Source of the DNA: Flavobacterium sp. 140616W15
GTDB taxonomy: Bacteria > Bacteroidota > Bacteroidia > Flavobacteriales > Flavobacteriaceae
Assembly (NCBI RefSeq): GCF_003668995.1
Contig: NZ_CP033068.1
Span: 558,001-622,000 of the forward strand
Reading direction: 5' to 3'
DNA: 64,000 nt
Part shown: in pieces, positions 26,440 through 35,657 of the stretch
Layout: the number at the start of each line of letters is the position of its first letter
How positions within the stretch are numbered: position 1 is the first letter of the stretch
Made by a program: the position numbers and the translations under genes
The notes under the pieces: model-generated
What the model was told of the DNA's origin: nothing
The model's database searches: none
What the model saw: only the letters and a program-made list of their open reading frames with translations

Positions 26440-28677
26440 ATGAAAAGAGAAAAAAAATTATGGGTTGCATTTTCTTTAGTAATGAGTATATCCTTTGCGG
26501 TTTTAGGATATTATGGTTACGAAATTTATCAGCAAGCGCCACCAATTCCTAAACAAATAGTTTCAGATAGCGGAAAACTTATTTTTTCGGAAGATGAAAT
26601 TAAAGATGGACAAAATGTTTGGCAAAGTATAGGAGGTCAGGAAGTTGGATCAATATGGGGACATGGTGCATACGTAGCTCCTGATTGGACAGCCGATTGG
26701 TTGCATCGAGAAGCAATGTTTATTCTAGATAAATATGCGAAAGAAGATTTCGGTAAGGAATTTAAAGACTTGGATAAAGAGAAACAAGCAGCGTTAAAGA
26801 TACGCCTGCAAAAAGATGTGAGAACAAATCGTTATGATGAAAAGTCACAAACGCTTACGATATCCGAAAATAGGGTTGAAGCTATTAAATATTTAAGTAA
26901 ATATTATGAAGGGCTTTTTACCAATGATTCTAAATTTGATAAGTTAAGAGAAGAATATGCCATTCCTAAAAACGCTGTAAAAGAAGAAGCTAGAATGCAT
27001 AAAATGAATGCCTTTTTCTTTTGGGCTACTTGGGCAACAGTAACAGAGCGTCCTAATTCTGATATTTCTTATACACACAATTGGCCAGCGGATGAATTGG
27101 TTGGTAATGTTGCTACAAAAGAACTACTTGCTTGGTCAGGTGTTAGTATTATTTTATTGATTTTCAGTATTGGAATTCTAGTATTTTATCATGCTAAATC
27201 GGGTGAAGAAGAAGAATTTCCTCTGCCAACAAAAGATCCAATAATTAATCAAGGGATGACTCCATCGATGTATTTGATTAAAAAATATTTCTGGGTAGTG
27301 AGTTTACTAATGATTATTCAAATGGCTTTAGGGATAGTTACAGCTCACTATGGTGTTGAAGGAAATGCATTATACGGCATTCCGATAGATCAAATTTTAC
27401 CTTATGCAGTTACAAGAACCTGGCATACGCAATTGGCTATTTTTTGGATAGCAACAGCTTGGTTAGCAACAGGATTATATATTGCTCCGGCAGTTTCGGG
27501 TAAAGATCCAAAATTTCAATGTTTTGGAGTGAATTTCTTGTTTATTGCTCTGCTAATTATTGTTTTAGGTTCAATGGTCGGACAATGGTTTGGAGTAATG
27601 CAAAAACTAAACTTGGTACAAAACTTTTGGTTTGGACATCAAGGTTATGAATATGTAGATCTAGGACGTTTCTGGCAGATATTCCTTTTAGTTGGATTGT
27701 TCTTATGGCTGGCATTAATGATACGACCATTGATCCCCGTTTTAAAGAAAAAAACAGAAGAAAAAAATCTAATCATTCTATTCTTAATCTCTTGTACTGC
27801 TATTGCCATGTTTTATGGGGCAGGATTAATGTGGGGAAGACAAACAAACCTTGCAATTGCTGAATATTGGAGATGGTGGGTTGTTCACCTATGGGTGGAA
27901 GGATTCTTTGAGGTATTTGCAACGGTTGTTATTGCATTTTTGTTTGTTCGATTGGGATTGTTAAAAACGAAAACCGCTACTTTAAATGTTTTGTTTGCAA
28001 CTATTATCTTCATGGCTGGTGGTATTTTGGGAACGTTTCATCATTTGTATTTCTCAGGAACTCCCACAGCTATTATGGCATTAGGAGCATCATTTAGTGC
28101 ACTAGAAGTAGTACCGCTTACATTAATTGGTTTTGAAGCATATCAAAATTATAAACTATCAAAATCTACGCAGTGGATTATAGATTATAAGTGGCCTATT
28201 TATTTTATGATAGCAGTAGCATTCTGGAATTTCCTTGGTGCTGGAGTTTTCGGATTTATAATTAATCCACCAATTGCGCTTTATTACGTACAAGGTTTAA
28301 ATACAACACCTCTTCACGCACATACAGCATTATTTGGGGTTTACGGAATGTTAGGAATTGGGTTAATGCTTTTTGTTTTAAGAAGTTTATACAGAAATAT
28401 TAGCTGGAATGAGAAACTGCTTAAGATTACTTTTTGGTCATTAAATATAGGCCTGTTTTTAATGGCAGTATTAAGTTTGTTACCAATAGGTATTTGGCAA
28501 GCAATCGAAAGCATAGATCACGGAATGTGGTACGCACGTTCATCAGAGTTAATGCAACAACCTACAATGATTACCTTAAAATGGATGCGAGCTATAGGTG
28601 ATTCTATCTTTGGAATAGGAATTATAACTACAGCTTGGTTTGTCTTTGATTTGACATTAAAAAATAGAAAAAAATAA
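26440..28677 (+). CDS. norB: Quinol-type nitric oxide reductase (qNOR)
   Basis: It reduces two NO to N2O at the inner membrane with electrons from quinol. The 745-residue single-chain enzyme has an N-terminal membrane helix, a periplasmic domain (about 35-215, containing DGQNVWQSIGGQEVGSIWGHG) and some twelve further helices forming the haem-copper-oxidase-like core. Metal ligands are seen in RTWHTQLAIFW, VHLWVEGFFEVFA (FeB His and Glu), GTFHHLYFSG and LHAHTALFGVYGMLG. The length distinguishes it from the shorter cytochrome-dependent NorB. ric follows 13 bases later, so the two are co-transcribed from the palindrome-controlled promoter. Confidence 0.96.
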   Translation: MKREKKLWVAFSLVMSISFAVLGYYGYEIYQQAPPIPKQIVSDSGKLIFSEDEIKDGQNVWQSIGGQEVGSIWGHGAYVAPDWTADWLHREAMFILDKYAKEDFGKEFKDLDKEKQAALKIRLQKDVRTNRYDEKSQTLTISENRVEAIKYLSKYYEGLFTNDSKFDKLREEYAIPKNAVKEEARMHKMNAFFFWATWATVTERPNSDISYTHNWPADELVGNVATKELLAWSGVSIILLIFSIGILVFYHAKSGEEEEFPLPTKDPIINQGMTPSMYLIKKYFWVVSLLMIIQMALGIVTAHYGVEGNALYGIPIDQILPYAVTRTWHTQLAIFWIATAWLATGLYIAPAVSGKDPKFQCFGVNFLFIALLIIVLGSMVGQWFGVMQKLNLVQNFWFGHQGYEYVDLGRFWQIFLLVGLFLWLALMIRPLIPVLKKKTEEKNLIILFLISCTAIAMFYGAGLMWGRQTNLAIAEYWRWWVVHLWVEGFFEVFATVVIAFLFVRLGLLKTKTATLNVLFATIIFMAGGILGTFHHLYFSGTPTAIMALGASFSALEVVPLTLIGFEAYQNYKLSKSTQWIIDYKWPIYFMIAVAFWNFLGAGVFGFIINPPIALYYVQGLNTTPLHAHTALFGVYGMLGIGLMLFVLRSLYRNISWNEKLLKITFWSLNIGLFLMAVLSLLPIGIWQAIESIDHGMWYARSSELMQQPTMITLKWMRAIGDSIFGIGIITTAWFVFDLTLKNRKK

Positions 28678-28690
28678 TAAATTAAGAATT

Positions 28691-29413
28691 ATGGAAAGTT
28701 TACAAAATAAAACAATTGGAGCGTTTGTAGCTGAGGATTATAGAACAGCAGCAGTATTTACAAAATATAAAATCGATTTTTGCTGTAAAGGAAATAGAAC
28801 TATTAATGAGGTATGCGAAAAACAGGAAATTGATTCTAAAGAGCTGCTTAAAAAAATTCAAGACGCATTGTTGGCTGAGGATAGCAATAAAATAGATTTT
28901 AACTCTTGGCCATTGGATTTATTGGCAGAGTATATAGAAAAAACACACCACCGTTATGTAGAGGATAAATCAATTGTCATTATGCAATTTTTAAATAAAC
29001 TATGTAGTGTTCACGGTGCGAATCATCCTGAGTTGTTTCAAATAAATGAGCTATTTACCGAATGCGCAGGCGAATTAGCACAACACATGAAAAAAGAAGA
29101 ACTTATGTTATTTCCCTTTATAAAAAAAATGATAAAAGCTAAAGAAACAAATGGGGATTTGATGCAACCTCCTTTTGGAACGGTATCGAATCCAATTGCA
29201 ATGATGATGCATGAACATGATACTGAAGGGGAACGCTTTCGCGAAATTGCCAGCTTGACAAATGATTATACTGCACCAAGTGACGGATGCACCACTTATA
29301 AAGTAACATTTGCAATGCTAAAAGAATTTGAAGAGAATTTACATACTCACATTCATTTAGAGAATAATATTTTGTTTCCTAAAGCAATGGTCCTAGAGAA
29401 AGAATTCTCTTAA
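28691..29413 (+). CDS. ric: Iron-sulfur cluster repair protein RIC/ScdA/YtfE
   Basis: This di-iron protein repairs iron-sulfur clusters damaged by NO or peroxide. The 240-residue protein has the N-terminal ScdA domain with DFCCKGNRTINEVC (about residues 31-45) and a hemerythrin-like four-helix domain. The iron ligands are in THHRYVE, HGANHPEL, AQHMKKEELMLFPF, MMMHEHDTEGE and LHTHIHLENNILFP. It lies 13 bases after norB, the typical pairing of NO removal with cluster repair, and is followed by a terminator. Confidence 0.95.
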   Translation: MESLQNKTIGAFVAEDYRTAAVFTKYKIDFCCKGNRTINEVCEKQEIDSKELLKKIQDALLAEDSNKIDFNSWPLDLLAEYIEKTHHRYVEDKSIVIMQFLNKLCSVHGANHPELFQINELFTECAGELAQHMKKEELMLFPFIKKMIKAKETNGDLMQPPFGTVSNPIAMMMHEHDTEGERFREIASLTNDYTAPSDGCTTYKVTFAMLKEFEENLHTHIHLENNILFPKAMVLEKEFS

Positions 29414-29434
29414 TAGTAAATGTATATTAATTAG

Positions 29435-29472
29435 AAAATGCACCGGTAAATTAATTAACATCGGTGCATTTT
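29435..29472 (+). terminator. Terminator after norB-ric
   Basis: AAAATGCACCG (29435-29445) pairs with CGGTGCATTTT (29462-29472) around an AT-rich loop, followed by further T residues. It ends the norB-ric transcript. Confidence 0.88.
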
Positions 29473-29530
29473 TATTACTATAAAATGTTAATAATAGTAA
29501 TGATTTAAACTACTTTTAATTTAAATAAAA

Positions 29531-30765
29531 ATGAAATTGTTATCTGGAATGGGTTCGTATAAAAGTTGGATTATATGTTGCTTCTTTAATTTTTGATAGC
29601 CTCACTTATGGGGTTGTTAATGCGATATCTCTATCTGTTTCCATTAAACGTAAATTATAGCTTTTTACTGCATGCACATTCTCATGTAGCCATGTTAGGC
29701 TGGGCATATTTGATGATTTATGTCCTGATTGTTCGTTTTTATCTTCCAAAAGAAAAAAGGGAAAAACCAATTTATAACCAATTATTTTGGATTACTGAAT
29801 TTGCAGTTATTGGTATGATGATTTCTTTTCCTATCCAGGGATATGCTTTGTTCTCGATTGTGTTTTCTACCATGCATATTTTATTGAGTTATGTTTTCTG
29901 TTGGCAGGTTTGGAAAGATAGTTTTGAGGATAAAACAAGTGACCATAAACTTTTACTCACAGCAGTTCTGTTTATGGTTTTTTCAACTTTTGGAGTTTGG
30001 TGCTTAGGACCTGCAGTAAGTATGTTAGGAAAGCAAAGTGCATTTTATCAAATTGCCATTCAGTTTTTTCTGCATTTTCAGTTTAACGGCTGGTTTTTAT
30101 TTGCGGTTCTGGCTTTGTTCTTAAAGCAATTTGAAGATAAAATAGATAAAAAAGCATTTAAAATATTCTTCATTTTACTCATTGTAGCAACATTCTTAAC
30201 TGTTGCATTTCCTGTGAGTTGGTATCTCGAAAACAATTTATTAAGTTGGATTAATACTGTTGGAGTTGTTCTGCAATTGGCTGCTTTTGTTTATTTCTAT
30301 AAAATGCTAAAACCTCAAATAGTTTGGTTCAAAGTAAATTTAGACTCAACGACTAAAATGGTATATGGTTTAGCTTTATGTTCGTTATTCTTGAAAATCT
30401 GCATACAATTATTAGTTCTTATTCCTAATTTAGGGGAAGTATCACACCAAATCCGGAGCTTTATAATTGGTTTCATCCATTTAACAACTTTAGGTGTAAT
30501 AACAGGTTTTTTGTTTGGAGTATTAATTCAGAATAAGTTGCTTTCGTATCAATCTTATTTGCTTCGCACAGGAATAAAATGTTTTATTTTGGGATATATA
30601 GCGACAGAAGTGTTACTATTTCTTCAAGGAGGATTTCTTTATTTTGGCAAAGGAGCACTTTTGGGGTATTATGGGTGGGTTTTTGGAACGAGCATTCTTA
30701 TTGTTGTTGGATTAAGTTTGATTACAGTTTCAATTATTAAGACTAAAAATACTTACTTTCAATAA
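29531..30765 (+). CDS. Polytopic membrane protein, haem-copper-oxidase subunit I-like (N-terminal frameshift)
   Basis: About 411 residues with eleven or so hydrophobic segments. The segment LLHAHSHVAMLGWAYLM resembles a haem-copper-oxidase-like helix with paired His, and later His residues occur in FFLHFQFNGWF and GFIHLTTLGVITG. It could be a haem protein linked to NO or copper handling, but the family is uncertain. The coding frame opens at the ATG 29531 (MKLLSGMGSYKSWII) and breaks at the T run 29590-29594. One extra T joins it to the main frame, which otherwise would need a TTG start at 29593. Only the first helix is affected. Confidence 0.72.
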
Positions 30766-30898
30766 TGCTTGTATTTTTTATCACAGATTAAAAGGGCTCT
30801 AAAATTTTGCTTATATAGGAGTGCGGATAAAACTGATTTACAGTTTTGTGAAATTAAAGGTTAATTTATCTGCAAAAAAAACATATTGTAATTATAAT

Positions 30899-31018
30899 CT
30901 TGTCACCCTGACGAAGGAAGGGTTTCATCAAGTAGCTCGACAAATATTATGGAGTTTCTCATAGAGATTTGCTTCGCCTGTTCGCTATCGCTCGAGTCTC
31001 GTTCCTCGAAATGACAAG
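30899..31018. repeat. Intergenic repeat related to the one at 22007
   Basis: This spacer begins TTGTCACCCTGACGAAGG and ends CTCGTTCCTCGAAATGACAA; the latter 20 bases equal the right-arm core of the repeat at 22007-22110. The left part has diverged. The 363-base gap (30766-31128) contains this element and a terminator, and no gene that I can support. Confidence 0.7.
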
Positions 31019-31071
31019 ATTGGAGAGTTTTTTCGCTGACTTCGCGGTTAATTCCTAGTATATTATAAAAC

Positions 31072-31113
31072 AAAAAACAAGAGTCGATTAATTAAAATCT
31101 TCTCTTGTTTTTT
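31072..31113 (-). terminator. Terminator of the nirK operon
   Basis: AAAAAACAAGAG (31072-31083) pairs with CTCTTGTTTTTT (31102-31113). It lies 16 bases beyond the SCO gene stop on the minus strand and would end the nirK-nirV-sco transcript. Confidence 0.85.
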
Positions 31114-31128
31114 ACGAATTGAATTAAC

Positions 31129-31734
31129 CTATTTAATTTTTTCGGCTTCCAGATTTATTCTGTCAATTGTTTTGTCATTGTTTACGCCTAAACCTTCTTG
31201 TTGGTAAACTAACTCTCCATCAGGATTAAAAACACTTATAATGTTAGAGTGTGAAAAATCTATAGGAGATATTTTTTTGTAATTAACAGCAAGAATAGCG
31301 GCAAATTCGCGGGTGTTTTCCTCCGTAGAGCGTAAGAAAATCCATGGGTCATTGTTCATTTTATTGGCGATAGCAAATGCTTTTAGTTTTTCGGGAGTAT
31401 CATTTTCAGGGTCGATACTTACTAAGATGAGTTTTACATTTTTCTTAGTTTTTGTATTTAATCTAGATTCTATGTTTCTCATATCTGCAACAAGTCTAGG
31501 ACAAGCCGCTTTGCAGGTCGTGTATATCATTACCATGACCAAAACATTTCCTCTCAAACTTTTTAATTCAATATCTTTTCCATCTTGATTTGTCCATTGA
31601 GAAGGTAAATTGTAAATGGATAAATCGCTAATTGGTTTGTCTTTTGAGGTGAATGCGCTGGTTTCCTTCTTAGAATCTTTACAGCTTTGTAATGTAAAGA
31701 GAAGGACAAAGATTGCGATTACTGTTTTTTTCAT
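31129..31734 (-). CDS. SCO1/SenC-family copper chaperone lipoprotein
   Basis: The 201-residue protein has a lipobox (QSC, Cys18) and a thioredoxin-like SCO domain. The copper-binding CxxxC motif is in IYTTCKAACPRL and the third ligand, His, is in PIDFSHSNI; the VSIDPENDTPEKLKAFA segment is also typical. SCO proteins deliver copper to cytochrome oxidase or other copper enzymes. Its place as third gene after nirK (gap of 17 bases to the nirV-like gene) suggests that it loads the copper sites of the nitrite reductase. Confidence 0.93.
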   Translation of the reverse strand: MKKTVIAIFVLLFTLQSCKDSKKETSAFTSKDKPISDLSIYNLPSQWTNQDGKDIELKSLRGNVLVMVMIYTTCKAACPRLVADMRNIESRLNTKTKKNVKLILVSIDPENDTPEKLKAFAIANKMNNDPWIFLRSTEENTREFAAILAVNYKKISPIDFSHSNIISVFNPDGELVYQQEGLGVNNDKTIDRINLEAEKIK

Positions 31735-31751
31735 TTTTAAATGATTTAGAA

Positions 31752-32519
31752 TTATAGTTTTGTTGTGCTAGCGCATCTAAAACCTAGGTTTCTTGTTGAA
31801 TATTGTGCCTTAAGGCTTCCTCTAAAAGCATAACGCATAAAAGCTGCATAATCCATTAAGTCACTTGCATTTACTGAGGCTCCACCACAAAAAAGATTTT
31901 TGTCATTACTTTTATCTTTTCTAGATTCTCCAGACAAAAAAATGCTATTAAAGTCAGAGGTCCATTCCCATACTAACCCATGCATATCATAAACTCCCCA
32001 ATAATTTTTGAATGTCTTTCCAATCGGATTTTCATATGTTTTTGTCTTCTCGTACCAAGACAATATGTATTTATTAAATTCAGCTTTGGTTCTGGCGTCA
32101 ATCTTTTTCTCATCTGCCATAGCAACATATTCCCATTCATCCATAGTAGGTAATCGTTTGCCTTGGCATTCACAATATTTTTTGGCAGCAAACCAAGAAA
32201 CGTTTGTTACGGGAGCTTTAGGATTCGAATTCCCAAAGTCAAAATCACTTTTCCAATACGATAGATAGCTTTTGTCTGCAAAAATTCCTTTTATTTTAGA
32301 TTTACTATAGTTTGGATTCTTTTTGATAAAAGTCAAGAATTCACTATTCGTAACAGGATAAACATCTATGTAAAATGATTTTACTGCGACAGGTGTTTTT
32401 TCTGTAGCTCCATAAAGAGGGACAAAAGAGCCCTCTTTTATTGGAACCATTTTCAATTCTTGTGCGCCTAACATTCCCCAGTAAGCCAAGAAAAGAATAA
32501 TAAATGTGTTTTTTTGCAT
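31752..32519 (-). CDS. NirV-like formylglycine-generating-enzyme family protein
   Basis: The 255-residue protein has a signal peptide (about 1-19, ending GAQ) and an FGE/SUMF1-type fold. It shows VAVKSFYIDVYPVTNSEF, APVTNVSWFAAKKYCECQGKRLPTMDEWEY (cited in part), GLVWEWTSDFNS, LFCGGASVNA and a C-terminal STRNLGFRCA. Proteins of this type next to nirK are called NirV and are thought to help nitrite reductase maturation, though their reaction is unproved. The gene is 14 bases from nirK and 17 from the SCO gene, so the three form an operon. Confidence 0.9.
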   Translation of the reverse strand: MQKNTFIILFLAYWGMLGAQELKMVPIKEGSFVPLYGATEKTPVAVKSFYIDVYPVTNSEFLTFIKKNPNYSKSKIKGIFADKSYLSYWKSDFDFGNSNPKAPVTNVSWFAAKKYCECQGKRLPTMDEWEYVAMADEKKIDARTKAEFNKYILSWYEKTKTYENPIGKTFKNYWGVYDMHGLVWEWTSDFNSIFLSGESRKDKSNDKNLFCGGASVNASDLMDYAAFMRYAFRGSLKAQYSTRNLGFRCASTTKL

Positions 32520-32533
32520 AATATTGGCCGTTG

Positions 32534-33982
32534 TTATCTTAGAGATTTTACCATTTCGGGAGTAACATCTGTTTTGTTATTTCCCCAGCTGTTGTATATA
32601 TAAGTCATAACATTTGCTATTTCATCATCAGTTAAGTTTTGACTTGGCATAACATTGTTATATTTTTTACCATTTACTGTTATTTCTCCACTTAAACCGT
32701 GCAAGATTGTTTTAATTGCTCGTTTTGAATCAGAATTTAGATAATCTGATTTTGCTAGAGGAGGGAAAGTGCTTGGGATTCCTTGTCCTTCAGATTGGTG
32801 ACAAGCAAAACATGTTGTTCCAAAAATTTGTTTACCAATTTTTATTTTCTCAGCTACTGTTCTTTTTGGTGTTACTGTTTTAGTTGCTCCGTTATCTGGC
32901 ATTTTTTGAATAGTTCCTCCTTCTGGCAAATAAATACCTTCTTGAATTGTTCCAGAATAAATGTTTTTATGTTCAGCACCTTCAACTTTTAATATTCCTA
33001 ATGCTCCTTTATTGAATGCTCTAAAAATAGAGTGGTCAACCAAGATAAAGTCTCCTGGTGTTTCGACTTTAAAATCAATTATAGCAGCTCCTCCAGCTGG
33101 AATTAGCGTCGTTTGAACATTTTCATTAATCAGACTTCCGCCTTCTACATGCACTTTATCAAATATTTCACCGATGACATGGAAAGAAGATACTAGATTA
33201 GGACCACCGTTACCAACAAATAAACGAACCGTTTCACCAACTTTTGCAGTAAGTTCGCCACCATTAGTTAATGAACCAACTTTTCCGTTAAATACAACAT
33301 AATCAGGAGTTTCTTTTACAGCTTTATTCATGTCAAAAGGCTGAAGTCCTTTGGCTCCATATTCACCTTGTGTGTAAAAATCTCCTTGCATAACGTAGTA
33401 TTCTTTATCTACAGGAGGTAGTCCACCTTCAGGCTCCACAAGAATTAAACCGTACATTCCATTTGCAATGTGCATTCCAACAGGCGCAGTAGCACAATGA
33501 TAAACGTATAGTCCAGGATTAATTACTTTGAAGTTAAAAGTCTTTTCGTGGCCAGGAGCTACTAATGATGAGGTTGCTCCACCACCTGGGCCTGTAACTG
33601 CATGTAAGTCGATGTTGTGTGGTAACTTATTATCTGGATGATTTTTTAGGTGAAATTCGACTTCGTCACCTACACGAGTTCTGATAAAACTCCCTGGAAC
33701 AGAGCCACCAAATGTCCAATAAGTGTATTTTACACCATCAGTCATAGTACCTTCTTGCTCTTTAATTTCCATATTTATTTTTACTTTCATAGCAGCTCTA
33801 TTACCAACTGGTTTAGGTACCATCGGTGGTGCTGTAAGTTCAGCTTCCATTTCTCCACTGGTTGTAATGTCAGTGTAATTAGTTGAGCTTTTATCTTTTT
33901 TGCATGATGCTAAAAGCATCATAGCAAAAATTGCACAAAAAAATACTTTTAATTTTAATGGCATTTTGTAATTTCTTTTCAT
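32534..33982 (-). CDS. nirK: Copper nitrite reductase with C-terminal cytochrome c domain
   Basis: It reduces nitrite to NO in the periplasm. The 482-residue protein has a lipobox (LASC), two cupredoxin domains (about 65-345) and a fused cytochrome c domain (about 385-470). Copper ligands are visible in [33 protein letters not shown] and [11 protein letters not shown]. The haem site is CFACHQ, with a likely Met ligand in NNVMPSQNL. The fused haem domain would pass electrons to the type 1 copper. It heads a three-gene operon with a NirV-like and a SCO protein. A start at Met7 is also possible. Confidence 0.95.
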   Translation of the reverse strand: MKRNYKMPLKLKVFFCAIFAMMLLASCKKDKSSTNYTDITTSGEMEAELTAPPMVPKPVGNRAAMKVKINMEIKEQEGTMTDGVKYTYWTFGGSVPGSFIRTRVGDEVEFHLKNHPDNKLPHNIDLHAVTGPGGGATSSLVAPGHEKTFNFKVINPGLYVYHCATAPVGMHIANGMYGLILVEPEGGLPPVDKEYYVMQGDFYTQGEYGAKGLQPFDMNKAVKETPDYVVFNGKVGSLTNGGELTAKVGETVRLFVGNGGPNLVSSFHVIGEIFDKVHVEGGSLINENVQTTLIPAGGAAIIDFKVETPGDFILVDHSIFRAFNKGALGILKVEGAEHKNIYSGTIQEGIYLPEGGTIQKMPDNGATKTVTPKRTVAEKIKIGKQIFGTTCFACHQSEGQGIPSTFPPLAKSDYLNSDSKRAIKTILHGLSGEITVNGKKYNNVMPSQNLTDDEIANVMTYIYNSWGNNKTDVTPEMVKSLR

Positions 33983-34019
33983 AACAAATTTGGTTTTATT
34001 TTAGTTTAAAATCTTTATA

Positions 34020-34027
34020 CAAAGATA
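34020..34027 (-). promoter_or_regulatory. -7 box of the nirK promoter
   Basis: On the minus strand TATCTTTG fits TAnnTTTG exactly and lies directly next to the palindrome at 34028-34045, which occupies the -33 to -7 spacer. No TTG is seen at the -33 position. Confidence 0.6.
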
Positions 34028-34045
34028 AAAGACAGTTTTGTCTTT
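34028..34045. promoter_or_regulatory. Palindromic operator upstream of nirK
   Basis: AAAGACAGTTTTGTCTTT has perfect seven-base half-sites (AAAGACA and TGTCTTT) around four bases. It shares the half-site pattern with the sites before the Rrf2 gene and norB, and would link nirK to the same regulator. Confidence 0.72.
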
Positions 34046-34269
34046 TATTATGATAAAAATCATGAAATACAGATTATTTATTTAAGAAATTTGTAATGTT
34101 TTAATTTTAATAGTTGTGCTTTTAAAAATGTTGTTTTAGGAGAGCTTCTTTTTTTAATATTGATATTCAGAATATTTTTCAATAAAAATAAATGGAAACT
34201 CTATTTTAGAATAATAATCATTATTTTTGCACGCTGTTTAAATTAAAATTATTACTTCAAAATATATTT

Positions 34270-35532
34270 ATGGTAAAAGATTTATTCGAAAGAATTCAGA
34301 ACAATAAGGGACCATTAGGAAAATGGGCTTCTCAAGCAGAAGGATATTACGTTTTTCCAAAGTTAGAAGGTGAGTTAGGTCCTAGAATGAAATTTCACGG
34401 AAAAGATATCCTAAACTGGAGTTTGAATGACTATTTAGGTTTAGCAAATCATCCAGAAGTACGTCAGGCAGATACAGATGCAGCAATTCAGTTTGGTGCG
34501 GCATACCCAATGGGAGCTCGTATGATGTCAGGACACACTAAATATCACGAACAATTAGAAAATGAATTGGCAGATTTCGTAATGAAAGAATCAGCTTATT
34601 TATTAAATTTTGGTTACCAAGGTATGGTGTCTATCATTGATGCTTTAGTGACTAAAAATGATATCATTGTATATGATGTAGATTCTCATGCTTGTATCAT
34701 TGACGGTGTTCGTTTGCATATGGGTAAACGTTTCACATACAAACACAATGATTTAGAAAGTATGGAGAAAAACCTGCAACGTGCTACAAAAATGGCACAA
34801 GAAACAGGTGGAGGTATTTTGTTTATTACCGAAGGTGTGTTTGGAATGCGTGGTCAACAAGGAAAATTGAAAGAAATTGTTGCTATGAAGCAAAAATACA
34901 ATTTCAGATTATTGGTAGATGATGCACACGGTTTTGGTACACTTGGTAAAACAGGAGCTGGAGCAGGTGAGGAGCAAGGTGTTCAAGATGATATTGATGT
35001 TTACTTCTCTACTTTTGCAAAATCTATGGCAAATATTGGAGCTTTTGTAGCTGCAGACAAATCTGTTATTGATTATTTAAAATACAATTTGCGTTCTCAA
35101 ATGTTTGCAAAAGCATTGCCAATGATCCAAACACTTGGTTCGTTAAAACGTTTAGAGTTGTTGCGTAATTCATCTGAAATTAAAGATAAACTATGGGTTA
35201 ATGTAAATGCATTACAAAGTGGTTTAAGAGAAAAAGGGTTTAATATTGGAGATACAAATACTTGTATTACACCAGTTTACTTAGAAGGAAGTATTCCAGA
35301 AGCAATGGTAATGGTGAATGATTTAAGAGAAAATTATGGTATTTTCCTTTCTATCGTAGTATATCCAGTAATTCCAAAAGGAATTATTTTGTTGAGAATG
35401 ATACCAACAGCTTCACACACTTTGGCTGATATCGATGAAACACTTACAGCTTTTGAAGCTATTCGTGAGAAATTAATCAACGGAACTTATAAAGAAATAG
35501 CTAGTAGAACTACAGTTGATGTAGATGCATAG
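34270..35532 (+). CDS. Serine palmitoyltransferase-like alpha-oxoamine synthase
   Basis: This PLP enzyme of 420 residues joins an amino acid to an acyl thioester with loss of CO2. The PLP lysine is Lys251 in STFAKSMANIG, and LVDDAHGFGTLGKTGAG and DVDSHACIIDGVRL are the family's cofactor-binding motifs. Relatives are serine palmitoyltransferase, cysteate acyltransferase for sulfonolipids, glycine C-acetyltransferase and BioF. In a Flavobacterium setting with no biotin genes nearby, a sphingolipid or sulfonolipid role is the best inference. A -7-like box TATTTTTG (34222-34229) lies upstream and a terminator follows. Confidence 0.85.
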   Translation: MVKDLFERIQNNKGPLGKWASQAEGYYVFPKLEGELGPRMKFHGKDILNWSLNDYLGLANHPEVRQADTDAAIQFGAAYPMGARMMSGHTKYHEQLENELADFVMKESAYLLNFGYQGMVSIIDALVTKNDIIVYDVDSHACIIDGVRLHMGKRFTYKHNDLESMEKNLQRATKMAQETGGGILFITEGVFGMRGQQGKLKEIVAMKQKYNFRLLVDDAHGFGTLGKTGAGAGEEQGVQDDIDVYFSTFAKSMANIGAFVAADKSVIDYLKYNLRSQMFAKALPMIQTLGSLKRLELLRNSSEIKDKLWVNVNALQSGLREKGFNIGDTNTCITPVYLEGSIPEAMVMVNDLRENYGIFLSIVVYPVIPKGIILLRMIPTASHTLADIDETLTAFEAIREKLINGTYKEIASRTTVDVDA

Positions 35533-35577
35533 TTAAAAACAATATTCATTTTGTAGATACATGTGAATTATATAAAG

Positions 35578-35608
35578 AAATCCATTCGTTATGCGAATGG
35601 ATTTTTTT
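35578..35608 (+). terminator. Terminator after the SPT-like gene
   Basis: AAATCCATTCG (35578-35588), loop TTATG and CGAATGGATTT (35594-35604) are followed by more T residues. The reverse complement of this 27-base hairpin occurs at 36152-36178. Confidence 0.9.
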
Positions 35609-35657
35609 TGTTTAATTTTTTAATGTAGTATATTTAACATTCAAACTTTTAAACAGA

